A DNA stretch of 14,130 bases, from NCBI GenBank assembly GCA_900547975.1, contig URIX01000046.1, positions 1-14,130 on the forward strand. The letters run 5' to 3'. Positions 1 to 7,160 of the stretch are shown here, piece after piece. Within the stretch, counting starts at the first letter, position 1, and the number at the start of each line of letters is the position of its first letter. Made by a program: the position numbers and the translations under genes. The DNA is from an uncultured Eubacteriales bacterium (GTDB lineage: Bacteria > Bacillota > Clostridia > Christensenellales > CAG-917). The notes beneath the pieces were generated by a model. It did no database searches and was not told the origin of the DNA. It saw only the letters and a list, made by a program, of their open reading frames with translations.

Positions 1-45
1 TCCAGCGTGACAGGCTGGCGTACTAACCAACTGTACTACCGGGCC
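1..45 (-). tRNA. tRNA-Asp (GTC), truncated by window edge
   Basis: Read on the minus strand, the 5' part folds as a tRNA: acceptor strand GGCCCGG, D-stem GTAC/GTAC, and anticodon stem CCAGC/GCTGG around a CTGTCAC loop. The anticodon is GTC, so it reads Asp codons. The T arm and the 3' acceptor strand lie outside the window. It is the third gene of a minus-strand tRNA cluster, 16 bp downstream of the CAT tRNA. Confidence 0.93.
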
Positions 46-61
46 AAATGATTTTAAATTT

Positions 62-138
62 TGGTGGGCCTTCACGGACTCGAACCGCGGACCGATCGGT
101 TATGAGCCGACTGCTCTAACCAACTGAGCTAAAGGCCC
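62..138 (-). tRNA. tRNA with CAT anticodon (elongator Met or Ile2)
   Basis: A complete 77-nt cloverleaf with encoded CCA. The acceptor GGGCCTT/AAGGCCC is perfect, the D-stem is GCTC/GAGC, and the anticodon loop CTCATAA carries CAT. The T-loop is TTCGAGT. CAT can be elongator Met, or Ile2 if C34 is changed to lysidine by TilS. From memory the body resembles Firmicute tRNA-Ile2(CAT) somewhat more than elongator Met, but sequence reading alone does not settle it. It is the middle gene of the Pro-CAT-Asp cluster. Confidence 0.92.
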
Positions 139-162
139 GAATCACATCGGTGAAGTTTGTGC

Positions 163-240
163 TGGTCGGGGTGAAGAGATTCGAACTCCCGACCTTCTGA
201 ACCCAAATCAGACGCGCTAGCCAAACTGCGCTACACCCCG
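163..240 (-). tRNA. tRNA-Pro (TGG)
   Basis: A complete tRNA with encoded CCA: acceptor CGGGGTG/CACCCCG, D-stem GCGC/GCGC, anticodon stem TCTGA/TCAGA around TTTGGGT (anticodon TGG), and T-loop TTCGAAT. It is the promoter-proximal gene of the cluster, with a leader of about 27 nt from the predicted start site. Confidence 0.95.
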
Positions 241-273
241 AAAGATTTTCGCGTCGTTCTTTGCGACTACAAC

Positions 274-302
274 AATATACAATAAATCAAAAAAGTTGTC
301 AA
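274..302 (-). promoter_or_regulatory. SigA-type promoter of the tRNA cluster
   Basis: On the minus strand TTGACA (302-297) and TATATT (279-274) are separated by exactly 17 bp. The -35 box matches consensus fully and the -10 box in five of six bases. The predicted start lies near 267, just ahead of tRNA-Pro. No other tRNA promoter is seen in the 16-24 bp gaps between the genes, so the three tRNAs are probably one transcript. Confidence 0.85.
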
Positions 303-321
303 TGATTTTTTTGATAGATTT

Positions 322-354
322 GCAGAAATTTTCGACACAAAATTTGAAGAATTT
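322..354 (+). promoter_or_regulatory. candidate SigH-like promoter of the spoIIA operon
   Basis: In Bacillus the spoIIA operon is driven by sigma-H. Here GAAGAATTT (346-354) fits the SigH -10 pattern (RNNGAATWW), and GCAGAAATT (322-330) fits the -35 pattern (RNAGGAWWW) with one mismatch. The 15-bp gap is longer than the usual 11-12 bp, so the call is tentative. No good SigA promoter is visible between 303 and 421. Confidence 0.35.
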
Positions 355-421
355 TTCAAAAACCGCAAAAGCCGCCAAAATGTGCGATTAGATACTGTTT
401 ATTCTATTTGTCGGAGGCAAT

Positions 422-733
422 ATGGAAGTTGAATTTATATCCGACAAAGATTGTATTCGGGTTGTGCTTTCGGGCGAAATCGACGAGTACGGCGCAAAAA
501 CGGTGCGAGCGGGCATCGACGACGTGATTGAAAACACGCGCGATTTGCGGTCGATGATATTCGATATGAAGAACGTGACGTTTATTGACAGCACCGGACT
601 CGGATTTGTTCTGGGAAGATACAAGAAACTGAGAAGCAGGCACGCAGAACTTTTGCTTGCCAACGTACCGCGCCAAGTGGACAAAGTTTTTTGCGCGAGC
701 GGCGTGTATCGTTTCGTGCCGATTGTGGAATAA
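422..733 (+). CDS. spoIIAA: SpoIIAA, anti-sigma F factor antagonist
   Basis: A 103-residue single STAS-domain protein, the usual size for SpoIIAA. It holds the family's phosphorylation loop FIDSTGLGFVLGRYKKL at residues 54-70, with the target serine at Ser57. In the known system the unphosphorylated protein binds SpoIIAB and releases sigma F in the forespore; SpoIIAB inactivates it by phosphorylating this serine. The start is set by GGAGG at 413-417, four bases before ATG. It is the first gene of the three-gene spoIIA operon, ten bases before spoIIAB. The dacF gene that precedes it in Bacillus is absent; a divergent tRNA cluster is there instead. Confidence 0.95.
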   Translation: MEVEFISDKDCIRVVLSGEIDEYGAKTVRAGIDDVIENTRDLRSMIFDMKNVTFIDSTGLGFVLGRYKKLRSRHAELLLANVPRQVDKVFCASGVYRFVPIVE

Positions 734-742
734 GGAGAATGT

Positions 743-1171
743 ATGAATTATTTTGATATGAAATTGCTTGCGACAAGCAAGAACGAAGCATTTGCTCGCA
801 ACGCGGTGGCGTCGTTTGCAATCGAGTGTTCCCCCACTCTCGAAGAAATCAACGACATAAAAACCGCCGTCAGCGAAGCGGTGACAAACGTCGTCGTGCA
901 CGCGTACGACGAAAAAGATACGGGCGTTATGCAAATCGAATGCAGCATACCCGATGACAAAAAGTCGATTGAAATCGTAGTACGCGACTTCGGCAAAGGC
1001 ATAAAAGACGTCAAAGAAGCCGTCGAACCTTTCTTCACCACCGCCCAAGACGACGAACGCAGCGGAATGGGATTCACCATCATCGACACGTTTATGGACG
1101 AAATGGACGTCGCGTCGGTTATCGGCGACGGTACGGTCGTAAAAATGAAAAAGGTGATGAAAGGATGTTAG
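743..1171 (+). CDS. spoIIAB: SpoIIAB, anti-sigma F factor / serine kinase
   Basis: A 142-residue GHKL-fold kinase. The N box is EAVTNVVVHAY (residues 45-55, catalytic Glu45 and Mg-binding Asn49). The G1 box DFGKGIKD starts at 82 and the G2 region SGMGFTI covers 107-113. The known role is to hold sigma F inactive in the predivisional cell and mother cell, and to phosphorylate SpoIIAA. The start is fixed by AAGGAG at 732-737, which overlaps the spoIIAA stop codon. Its last codons overlap the start of spoIIAC by seven bases, so translation of antisense partner and sigma factor is probably coupled. Confidence 0.96.
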   Translation: MNYFDMKLLATSKNEAFARNAVASFAIECSPTLEEINDIKTAVSEAVTNVVVHAYDEKDTGVMQIECSIPDDKKSIEIVVRDFGKGIKDVKEAVEPFFTTAQDDERSGMGFTIIDTFMDEMDVASVIGDGTVVKMKKVMKGC

Positions 1172-1878
1172 ATCACCAAACCACGCTCGAGTTGTTGAAA
1201 AACGCTCAGGCAGGTGACGACGGCGCGAAAGAAAAACTTATAGAAGAAAATATACCGCTCATAAAATCCATCGTAAAACGCTTCAAAGGCAGGCTCGAAT
1301 ACGACGATCTTATGCAACTGGGCGCAATGGGTTTTGTCAAGGCTATGCAAAATTTCGACGTTGAATACGGCGTTAGGTTTTCGACGTACGCAGTGCCTAT
1401 GATAAGCGGCGAAATAAAGCGGTTTTTGCGCGACGACGGCGCGATAAAAGTGTCGAGGTGGACAAAAACTCTCGCACAGAAAATCACGGCGTATATAGAC
1501 GAAAAACTCAAAAACGGCGAGAGCGAACCAACCGTCGAACAACTTGCCAAAGCGTTCGACGTAGAGGCACAGGAAATCGTATACGCAATGGATGCACAGC
1601 ACTATTTGCTATCCTTGTCCGCAACGGTGGGCGACGACGACCTCGAACTCGGCGACAAAATCGCAACCGATGAGTGCGAAGACGAAAACATTGACAAACT
1701 TCTTTTGAAAGACTTAATTGCGGACCTGCCCCAACGCGAAAAAAAAGTTATAATTCTTCGCTATTTTCGCGACAAAACGCAAAGCGAGATTGCGCAGGAA
1801 CTGGGCGTATCGCAAGTTCAGGTGAGCCGCATAGAAAACAAAGTTCTGCAAAAACTCAAAGACGGTATGATTGACTAA
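1165..1878 (+). CDS. sigF: sigma factor F (SpoIIAC), first forespore-specific sigma factor
   Basis: A 237-residue sigma-70 family protein of the SigF/SigG group. Region 2 covers roughly residues 25-95, including DDLMQLGAMGFVKAM and the -10-recognition stretch GVRFSTYAVPMISGEIKRFL. Region 3 is central. Region 4 is at about 185-235, with the helix-turn-helix TQSEIAQELGVSQVQVSRIE. Gene order after spoIIAA-spoIIAB makes sigma F rather than sigma G the clear choice. AAGGTGATG just upstream, inside spoIIAB, serves as ribosome binding site. The operon ends at a strong hairpin that begins at the stop codon. Confidence 0.96.
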   Translation: MLDHQTTLELLKNAQAGDDGAKEKLIEENIPLIKSIVKRFKGRLEYDDLMQLGAMGFVKAMQNFDVEYGVRFSTYAVPMISGEIKRFLRDDGAIKVSRWTKTLAQKITAYIDEKLKNGESEPTVEQLAKAFDVEAQEIVYAMDAQHYLLSLSATVGDDDLELGDKIATDECEDENIDKLLLKDLIADLPQREKKVIILRYFRDKTQSEIAQELGVSQVQVSRIENKVLQKLKDGMID

Positions 1879-1910
1879 ACGCTCGGCAAAAAGCCGAGCG
1901 TTTACACTTT
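1877..1910 (+). terminator. Rho-independent terminator of spoIIA
   Basis: An 11-bp perfect stem (1877-1887 with 1893-1903, core CGCTCGGC/GCCGAGCG) encloses an AAAAA loop. It is followed by TTTACACTTTTAT and starts inside the sigF stop codon. The T-tract is interrupted. It lies between convergent genes and could also act weakly on the MFS transcript. Confidence 0.8.
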
Positions 1911-1930
1911 TATATTAACTATAAATCGCT

Positions 1931-3172
1931 CTACTCTTTGACGTACGCATCGCATTTGATGAAATACTTGCGCTTCACTTTGGCGTTGAGAACTTCACAC
2001 ATAACGAGCATCAATAGCGCGAAAACGAGCAGATATGCCGAATAAAGTCCGATGTCTATCTTCTCTGCAATCAGACCGAAAAGCGGCGGCATTGCGGTGA
2101 TTCCTATGTACGCAAACGCCATTTGCACGCCGATGACCGCTTGCGAGTTCTCTTTGCCGAAATTGTCGGGCGTCGAGTGGATTATTGCGGGATAAACGGG
2201 CGCGCAACCGAGTCCGATGACGATAAGTCCGACAAGGGACGGCCAAGAGGCGCTCGTAGGAATCGCAACGAGCAAAATCCCGATAAGTATTATAATCGTA
2301 CCGAAACGTATAAGTCGTTTGTCACCGAGTTTTTCGGCAAAAAATCCGCTTATGCCTCGTCCGAGCGTGATTCCTATATAGAAAAACGAGGCGAATTTCG
2401 CCGCTACGGTCGCTTCTATACCCTTGTAATTGACAAGATAACTCGTCGCCCAAAGTCCTGCGGTCTGTTCCATTGCGCAGTATGCGAAAAAGGCGATAAA
2501 AACGAGGTAAATGCCTTTTATTCCGAACACCGAAGCGGTTGAAACTTTCTTTTGCTCGGTTTGCTCGATTGCACCGTTTTTCGACATTCTATCGATGTTA
2601 TTTTCAAAATTCGAGGATTTTTTCGCGCACTTTTTCCAAACGGGCAGAGTGAAAAACAATATCGCCGACAGCGATATTTGGATGTAAAACACGATGCGAA
2701 ATCCGCTTCCCCAACCGAGACCGCCGGTAAGTGCAAAACTCATAATATACGGACTTATAGAAGCGCCTACGCCCCACATACAATGAAGCCAACTCAAATG
2801 TCTTGCGGGATAATTGAGCGCAACGTAATTGTTGAGAGCGGCGTCCACCGCCCCTGCGCCGAGTCCGTACGGAATCGCAAATACACAGAGCATCCAAAAC
2901 GCCTTTGCAAACGAAAAACCTATAAGTCCGAGAGCGGTAAACGTAACGCTTATCGCGGTCACGAGCCCAGTGCCGAGTTTGTTGGTGAGCGCGTTTGAAA
3001 AGAAACTCGCGATTATCGTGCCGACGGATATGATTATGGTGATTATGCCCGCCGACGACATCGAAACGCCCAAATCGACGTGCATAATCGGCCACGCCGA
3101 CCCAATGAGAGAATCGGGAAGCCCCAAACTTATGAATGAAAGGTATATTATTGCAAGAAGCAGCGAACACAT
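1931..3172 (-). CDS. major facilitator superfamily transporter
   Basis: A 413-residue integral membrane protein with about twelve hydrophobic segments in two halves. The halves are split by a hydrophilic, lysine-rich loop at about residues 178-212. Early motifs (LGLPDSLIGSAWP at 17-29, GAGAVDAALNNYVALNYPARH at 105-125) recall the FucP-like sugar/solute permease group of Firmicutes. GRGISGFFAEKLGDKR at 271-286 is the motif-A-like loop of the second half. The substrate cannot be read from sequence. No Shine-Dalgarno precedes the ATG; a TAAACT hexamer ends six bases before it. It runs in the same direction as the GNAT gene upstream but about 100 bp away, so shared transcription is possible but not shown. 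Confidence 0.88.
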   Translation of the reverse strand: MCSLLLAIIYLSFISLGLPDSLIGSAWPIMHVDLGVSMSSAGIITIIISVGTIIASFFSNALTNKLGTGLVTAISVTFTALGLIGFSFAKAFWMLCVFAIPYGLGAGAVDAALNNYVALNYPARHLSWLHCMWGVGASISPYIMSFALTGGLGWGSGFRIVFYIQISLSAILFFTLPVWKKCAKKSSNFENNIDRMSKNGAIEQTEQKKVSTASVFGIKGIYLVFIAFFAYCAMEQTAGLWATSYLVNYKGIEATVAAKFASFFYIGITLGRGISGFFAEKLGDKRLIRFGTIIILIGILLVAIPTSASWPSLVGLIVIGLGCAPVYPAIIHSTPDNFGKENSQAVIGVQMAFAYIGITAMPPLFGLIAEKIDIGLYSAYLLVFALLMLVMCEVLNAKVKRKYFIKCDAYVKE

Positions 3173-3205
3173 TTTGTTAGTTTATATTTTTATTTTTTTT
3201 TCGTC

Positions 3206-3274
3206 GATTTGTGATTATTTGCACGATTCGCACGCAACAACTCGGTTTTACCTTGTGAACCGTTATCACAAATC
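3206..3274. repeat. 10-bp inverted repeat upstream of the MFS gene
   Basis: GATTTGTGAT (3206-3215) and ATCACAAATC (3265-3274) are a perfect inverted pair 49 bp apart, filling the gap between the GNAT stop and the MFS start. On the minus strand it is followed by an A-run, not a T-run, so it is not an ordinary terminator for the GNAT gene. It may be an operator pair or chance. Confidence 0.3.
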
Positions 3275-3854
3275 AGTCTTTCAAAGCGGGTCTGCGCATA
3301 GCGACGTGGGTTATGCCCTTCCATTTGACGATTTCGCACACCTCGAAGCCGAGTTTTTTGTAGATTGCAACGTCGTTTTCGTCCTGCGTTTCGAGATATA
3401 TCGGCAAATCGCCGCAAAATTCTTTGAGCATACCTTTGAGTTTGCCTTGACCTCTGAACTCTTTTCTTACGCCGATGTTTTTCACATAGCAATCGGTTTT
3501 CGGATTATAATACTTTTTCGCAACCTCGTCCGCCATATCGACGTACTCTTTCGCGATTTTGACTTGTTTGAATCCGACATTCAAAAAGAACGCAATAGTG
3601 AAAAAGGGATTCTTGAAAGCGGATTTCAATTCGATTTCCTTATCGCTCGGCGTTTTTATGGAGCACAAAGCGCAAAAATCGCCGTCTTTGTAAGTGAAAT
3701 TTTGAGCGCAATGCACTTCCGCCCTAAACAAATAGTACATTCTGCTAAGTCGGTTTTTTCTGCCGAAAAGAACGTCGTACGCATCGTAGTCCTTGAAAAT
3801 TTCGGTAAAGACTTTCGACGCTTTTTTGATTTCGTTTTTCTTGATTTTTTCCAT
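3273..3854 (-). CDS. GNAT-family N-acetyltransferase
   Basis: A 193-residue protein. Its C-terminal half has the GNAT acetyl-CoA signature: beta-4/alpha-3 region NIGVRKEFRGQGKLKGMLKE (residues 126-145, R134-G-Q-G137). The family-typical YLETQDENDVAIYKKLGFEV follows at 153-172. The last position of the RxxGxG/A pattern is Leu139, a mild deviation. The N-terminal half (1-115) is lysine-rich and divergent, as is usual where the acceptor binds, so the substrate is unknown. The chosen ATG has no Shine-Dalgarno and lies six bases after the -10 box of a good promoter, so the mRNA may be leaderless. The next in-frame Met is residue 39, which would remove part of the fold. Confidence 0.85.
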   Translation of the reverse strand: MEKIKKNEIKKASKVFTEIFKDYDAYDVLFGRKNRLSRMYYLFRAEVHCAQNFTYKDGDFCALCSIKTPSDKEIELKSAFKNPFFTIAFFLNVGFKQVKIAKEYVDMADEVAKKYYNPKTDCYVKNIGVRKEFRGQGKLKGMLKEFCGDLPIYLETQDENDVAIYKKLGFEVCEIVKWKGITHVAMRRPALKD

Positions 3855-3860
3855 ACCGTC

Positions 3861-3889
3861 ATCATATCACGATTCAAAAAACTTTTCAA
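3861..3889 (-). promoter_or_regulatory. SigA-type promoter of the GNAT gene
   Basis: Minus strand TTGAAA (3889-3884), 17 bp, TATGAT (3866-3861). Only six bases separate the -10 box from the ATG at 3854, which puts the predicted transcript start at or next to the start codon. A 7-bp dyad, ATCGAAA (3889-3895) and TTTCGAT (3904-3910), lies on its upstream edge. Confidence 0.7.
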
Positions 3890-3933
3890 TCGAAAATGCC
3901 CTCTTTCGATCGTGCGCATATGCGAGTATTATA

Positions 3934-3962
3934 TTGACATTTTACGCATAGTTTGCTAAAAT
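3934..3962 (+). promoter_or_regulatory. extended -10 promoter of the recombinase gene
   Basis: TTGACA (3934-3939), 17 bp, TAAAAT (3957-3962), with TG at 3954-3955 forming an extended -10. It shares ATATTGAC and ATAGTTTGCTAAAATT, at identical spacing, with the promoter of the PadR gene at 5126-5154. A perfect CGCATATGCG palindrome sits upstream at 3915-3924. Confidence 0.8.
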
Positions 3963-4000
3963 TTTGTTATTAAAAACAAAAGTCAAGGGGACTAAATTCT

Positions 4001-5074
4001 ATGGCAAATTATTTCAGCGAACGCGACAAAAACATCACCAATCGACTTCGCGCATTGCGAGATCAACTGCCCGAATGTTGCGAGGAATTTTTCGTGGGAA
4101 TCGAGCCGCAAACGACCACCCTTACAAGACTGAATTACGCCTACGATTTGCGCATTTTTTTCGACTATCTGCTCAAAAACGTACGTGCGTTTCGCGACTA
4201 TAAAGACGTTTACGACTTCACCGCCGAGGATTTGAACAAAATCACGCTCGGCAACCTCGAAGCGTATATGGAATATCTGTCTTACTATTCCTTCGACGGC
4301 AAGGAAAAAACCAATGCGGAAAAAGGAAAAGCGCGCAAAATTTCAACCGTACGCACGTTTTTCAAGTATATGTACAATCACGATAGAATCAATCAAAACG
4401 TGTCGGCAAAACTCACTATGCCAAAAAATCACGACAAGGATATCATAAGGCTTGAAAAAAAGGAAGTCGAGCGTATTCTCGACGCGGCGGAAACGGGCGC
4501 CGGAATGACAGAACATCAGCGCAAAGTACAGCGCAACACGCACGCGCGCGATTTCGCGATAGTTTCTCTGCTTTTGGGCACGGGAATCCGTGTGAGCGAG
4601 TGCGTGGGGCTCAACCTTTCCGACATAGATTTTGAAACGAACGCGTTCACCGTCACGAGAAAAGGCGGCAATCAAGCCATTTTGTACTTCGGCGACGAGG
4701 TTGCCGACGCGCTCAAAACGTACATCGACACCGAGCGCAAATCACTTGTTGATAGGTGCGAAAAGTTGAATCCCGGCGACACGGACGCAGTGTTTTTGTC
4801 CTTGCAAGTTTCGAGGCTTTCGGTCAGAGCCGTTCAAAATATCGTCAAAAAGTATGCTCAAACCGCCGCGCCTCTCAAAAAAATTTCACCTCACAAGTTG
4901 CGCAGTACGTTCGGCACAAACCTATATAGAGCGACGGGCGATATATATCTCGTTGCCGATGTTCTCGGTCACCGCGACGTAAACACCACCAAAAAGCACT
5001 ACGCCGCAATCGAGGAAGACCACAGAAAACTCGCCGCGCAGGTCGTCAAACTGCGTCCCGACAAAAACGAATGA
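4001..5074 (+). CDS. Xer-type tyrosine recombinase (XerS-like)
   Basis: A 357-residue protein. An N-terminal core-binding helical domain (about 15-140) is followed by the catalytic domain (about 150-345). The full catalytic set is visible: Arg197 in LLGTGIRVSE, Lys221 in TRKGG, His298 and Arg301 in SPHKLRSTF, His324 in VLGHRDVNTT, and Tyr334 as nucleophile. Length, the TRKGG motif and the long N-terminus fit XerS, the single recombinase that resolves chromosome dimers in streptococci, better than the roughly 300-residue XerC/XerD pair. It could also be an ordinary integrase, but no excisionase or phage gene is nearby. AAGGGG at 3985-3990 is the ribosome binding site. No terminator follows, so read-through into the PadR gene is possible. 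Confidence 0.85.
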   Translation: MANYFSERDKNITNRLRALRDQLPECCEEFFVGIEPQTTTLTRLNYAYDLRIFFDYLLKNVRAFRDYKDVYDFTAEDLNKITLGNLEAYMEYLSYYSFDGKEKTNAEKGKARKISTVRTFFKYMYNHDRINQNVSAKLTMPKNHDKDIIRLEKKEVERILDAAETGAGMTEHQRKVQRNTHARDFAIVSLLLGTGIRVSECVGLNLSDIDFETNAFTVTRKGGNQAILYFGDEVADALKTYIDTERKSLVDRCEKLNPGDTDAVFLSLQVSRLSVRAVQNIVKKYAQTAAPLKKISPHKLRSTFGTNLYRATGDIYLVADVLGHRDVNTTKKHYAAIEEDHRKLAAQVVKLRPDKNE

Positions 5075-5125
5075 CAAAAACTGCGCAAAAACATTACAAA
5101 TACGGTCATTTACTATTATATAATA

Positions 5126-5154
5126 TTGACTATTTTGTAATAGTTTGCTAAAAT
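5126..5154 (+). promoter_or_regulatory. extended -10 promoter of the PadR-membrane gene
   Basis: TTGACT (5126-5131), 17 bp, TAAAAT (5149-5154), with TG at 5146-5147 as extended -10. Over 33 bases (5123-5155) it matches the recombinase promoter at 27 positions without gaps. The predicted start is about 20 bases before the ATG at 5181. Confidence 0.8.
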
Positions 5155-5180
5155 TAAACTATCAATTTTCGGAGCGATAT

Positions 5181-7160
5181 ATGGATATATCTTCTGTCAA
5201 CAGCGACCTTATCCGCGGCAACGTGACGACAATCATTCTCGGTTGTCTGCTTAGCGCCGATAAGTACGGCTACGAAATCCTCAAAGAAATCGAGGACAAA
5301 AGCAATTCGCAGTACGTTTTGAAGCAAGCCACCCTCTACAATCAACTCAAAAGACTTGAAAAGCAGGGGCTTGTTTCATCGTACGACGGCGACCCCGACG
5401 ACACCGGCGGTGGGAAACGTCGCTATTACACGCTCACAAAAGAAGGCAGAGCCTATCTCACCAAAGAAAAGAACGAATACGAGTATTCCCGCACCATTCT
5501 CGACAAACTCGTTTCGAGCGACGAGTATGACTTCACCGTTCCCGTTCCCTTCGAGGCAAGCGATCTCCGTCCCTATTCCAAACGCGACGCGGAAGAAAAA
5601 CCAAAAGTCGTTTATAAGGACAAAATCGTCGAGAAAAAAGTGTTTTTCGACCGCTACGGAAACGAAGTAAGCGAAGAAGACGCCGCTTCCCTGCGCGAAA
5701 AAGCCGAGCAAGAGGACGAACAGACACGCCTTAAAGACGAGCAACTCAGACAGCAAGAGGAAGAAACTCAAAAAGTCAGCGAGCAACTTCGTTTGAGCGA
5801 GGAAGAAGCAAAAAAGGCTAACGAACAACTCAAACTTTCAGAAGAAGAAGCGCGCCAAAAAGAGGAACAACTCAGATTTCACGCCGAAGAAGTGCGTAGG
5901 CGCGACGAGCAACTTCGCAAAACCGAAGAACAACTCAAAAAGAGCGAAGAAGACCGCGAACTCGTCAAATCTATGCTTCGCCGTATGGAAGAAGAAAAGT
6001 TGCGCGCCGAAGAAGAAAAACGTCTTGCAGAGGAAGAAGAAAAACGCCGCGCCGAAGAAGAAGCCGAGCGTAAACGCCAAGAACAGGCAAAACCATCTCA
6101 AACCCTCGAAGAAATGTTCGCCAAACTCGACGCCGAGAGCGAATACAAAAAGCAAGAGGAAATGCGCACTTACGAGTTTAACTCGCACGCCGAGCCGCAA
6201 GAACATACTTACATAAACGGCTATACCAATCAAGTCGAACAAACTCAACGCTCGCAAACGTCGCTCAAAGACATATTCAAACAACTCGACGAGCGCGAAG
6301 CGCAAATCGACGACAAACTTGCAAAAGAGCAAGAGCAACAAATAATAGCGCAGCAAGAAGCGGAATTGCAAGCGCAGAAACAGCAAGCGCAACAAGAACA
6401 ACAAACCGTTCAAGCCTACGCACAAACGCCGGCGCAAGAGCAATTCTACCCTGCCGAACTCGAAAGCAAAAATCAAGTCGACTCAAAAGGTCACTTCGTC
6501 ACCTCTGCCGTCGTATCGAGGCAAGAAGGCGGATTCGACTACGAAAAAGACGACGTGAATTATCGCGATTTCTTCGTTTCGTTGCAAGATAATAAATCGG
6601 ACGTACAACAGGGGCAAGAAAAACCGCAACAAACCAACGACTATTCGGACAGTGACATAAAAACGAGATTGTACGCAAAAGGCTTCAAGATTCGTCCATA
6701 CGACAGAGGAAACACGTCAGAGTACTATACGTTCAACTTCATTCAGTCAAACAGACTTAACCGTGACACGTTCCTCATCATACTTGCGTTTTTCGTCGCG
6801 GAAGTCGCAATTATGTGGGCTTCCCTCGCAACGAAAGTCAGTTATACCTACTTCCTTCCCATACTTTTGGTTGGTAGCGCACTCTGCCTCGTCCCGACCG
6901 TCATCTATCTTTTGAACCCGACAAGGCGAACGCGAGCAAATTTCAACTTCAAACTGTCGATACTCAATCGCGGTATGTTGTTTATCGAACTGACCGTCGT
7001 TTGTATTCTCATCGGATTCTTCGGACTCGGTGCAAACGTCAACGACATCGACCTTATTCTCGAATCAATCGTACTGCCTATGGTTCTGCTCACCAACCTT
7101 CCGTTGAGTTCGTTCATTTACTGGTTATTGTATAGAACGAGGAAGTATCATACGGCGTAA
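5181..7160 (+). CDS. PadR-family DNA-binding domain fused to coiled coil and four membrane helices
   Basis: A 659-residue protein of unusual design. Residues 10-95 form a PadR winged helix: LIRGNVTTIILGCLLSADKY, the recognition-helix region LKQATLYNQLKRLEKQGLV, and the wing GGGKRRYYTLTKEGRAYL. Residues about 160-300 are a charged coiled coil with five 14-residue repeats, each starting EQLR/K, at 187-256. Residues 305-490 are Gln-rich and probably disordered. SDIKTRLYAKGFKIRPYDRG at 490-509 looks like a small conserved pre-membrane segment. Four hydrophobic helices follow at about 530-549, 556-578, 597-617 and 625-650. There is no signal peptide, so the DNA-binding end should be cytoplasmic. 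GGAG at 5171-5174 selects the ATG at 5181 over an upstream TTG that overlaps the promoter. PadR proteins are normally 110-190 residues and soluble. Ligand, targets and phenotype are unknown; a membrane-tethered regulator is inferred. Confidence 0.85.
   Translation: MDISSVNSDLIRGNVTTIILGCLLSADKYGYEILKEIEDKSNSQYVLKQATLYNQLKRLEKQGLVSSYDGDPDDTGGGKRRYYTLTKEGRAYLTKEKNEYEYSRTILDKLVSSDEYDFTVPVPFEASDLRPYSKRDAEEKPKVVYKDKIVEKKVFFDRYGNEVSEEDAASLREKAEQEDEQTRLKDEQLRQQEEETQKVSEQLRLSEEEAKKANEQLKLSEEEARQKEEQLRFHAEEVRRRDEQLRKTEEQLKKSEEDRELVKSMLRRMEEEKLRAEEEKRLAEEEEKRRAEEEAERKRQEQAKPSQTLEEMFAKLDAESEYKKQEEMRTYEFNSHAEPQEHTYINGYTNQVEQTQRSQTSLKDIFKQLDEREAQIDDKLAKEQEQQIIAQQEAELQAQKQQAQQEQQTVQAYAQTPAQEQFYPAELESKNQVDSKGHFVTSAVVSRQEGGFDYEKDDVNYRDFFVSLQDNKSDVQQGQEKPQQTNDYSDSDIKTRLYAKGFKIRPYDRGNTSEYYTFNFIQSNRLNRDTFLIILAFFVAEVAIMWASLATKVSYTYFLPILLVGSALCLVPTVIYLLNPTRRTRANFNFKLSILNRGMLFIELTVVCILIGFFGLGANVNDIDLILESIVLPMVLLTNLPLSSFIYWLLYRTRKYHTA

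Noticed and set aside
404..1048. Long minus-strand open frame (214 codons) opposite spoIIAA and spoIIAB
   Set aside because: It is the mirror of two certain genes, has no ribosome binding site, and its composition (Phe/His/Arg-rich) is typical of antisense shadow frames in this sequence.
2829..3959. Plus-strand open frame of 376 codons opposite the MFS and GNAT genes
   Set aside because: It spans two well-supported minus-strand genes and the gap between them, shows no domain, and is a shadow.
5145..5180. Upstream TTG start for the PadR protein
   Set aside because: It lies inside the promoter -10 region and has no ribosome binding site; the ATG at 5181 has GGAG at proper spacing and fits PadR N-termini.
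5838..6476. Minus-strand frame of 212 codons, very rich in Leu and Phe, opposite the coiled coil
   Set aside because: Antisense of GAA/CAA-rich coiled-coil codons automatically gives Phe/Leu-rich frames that imitate membrane proteins.
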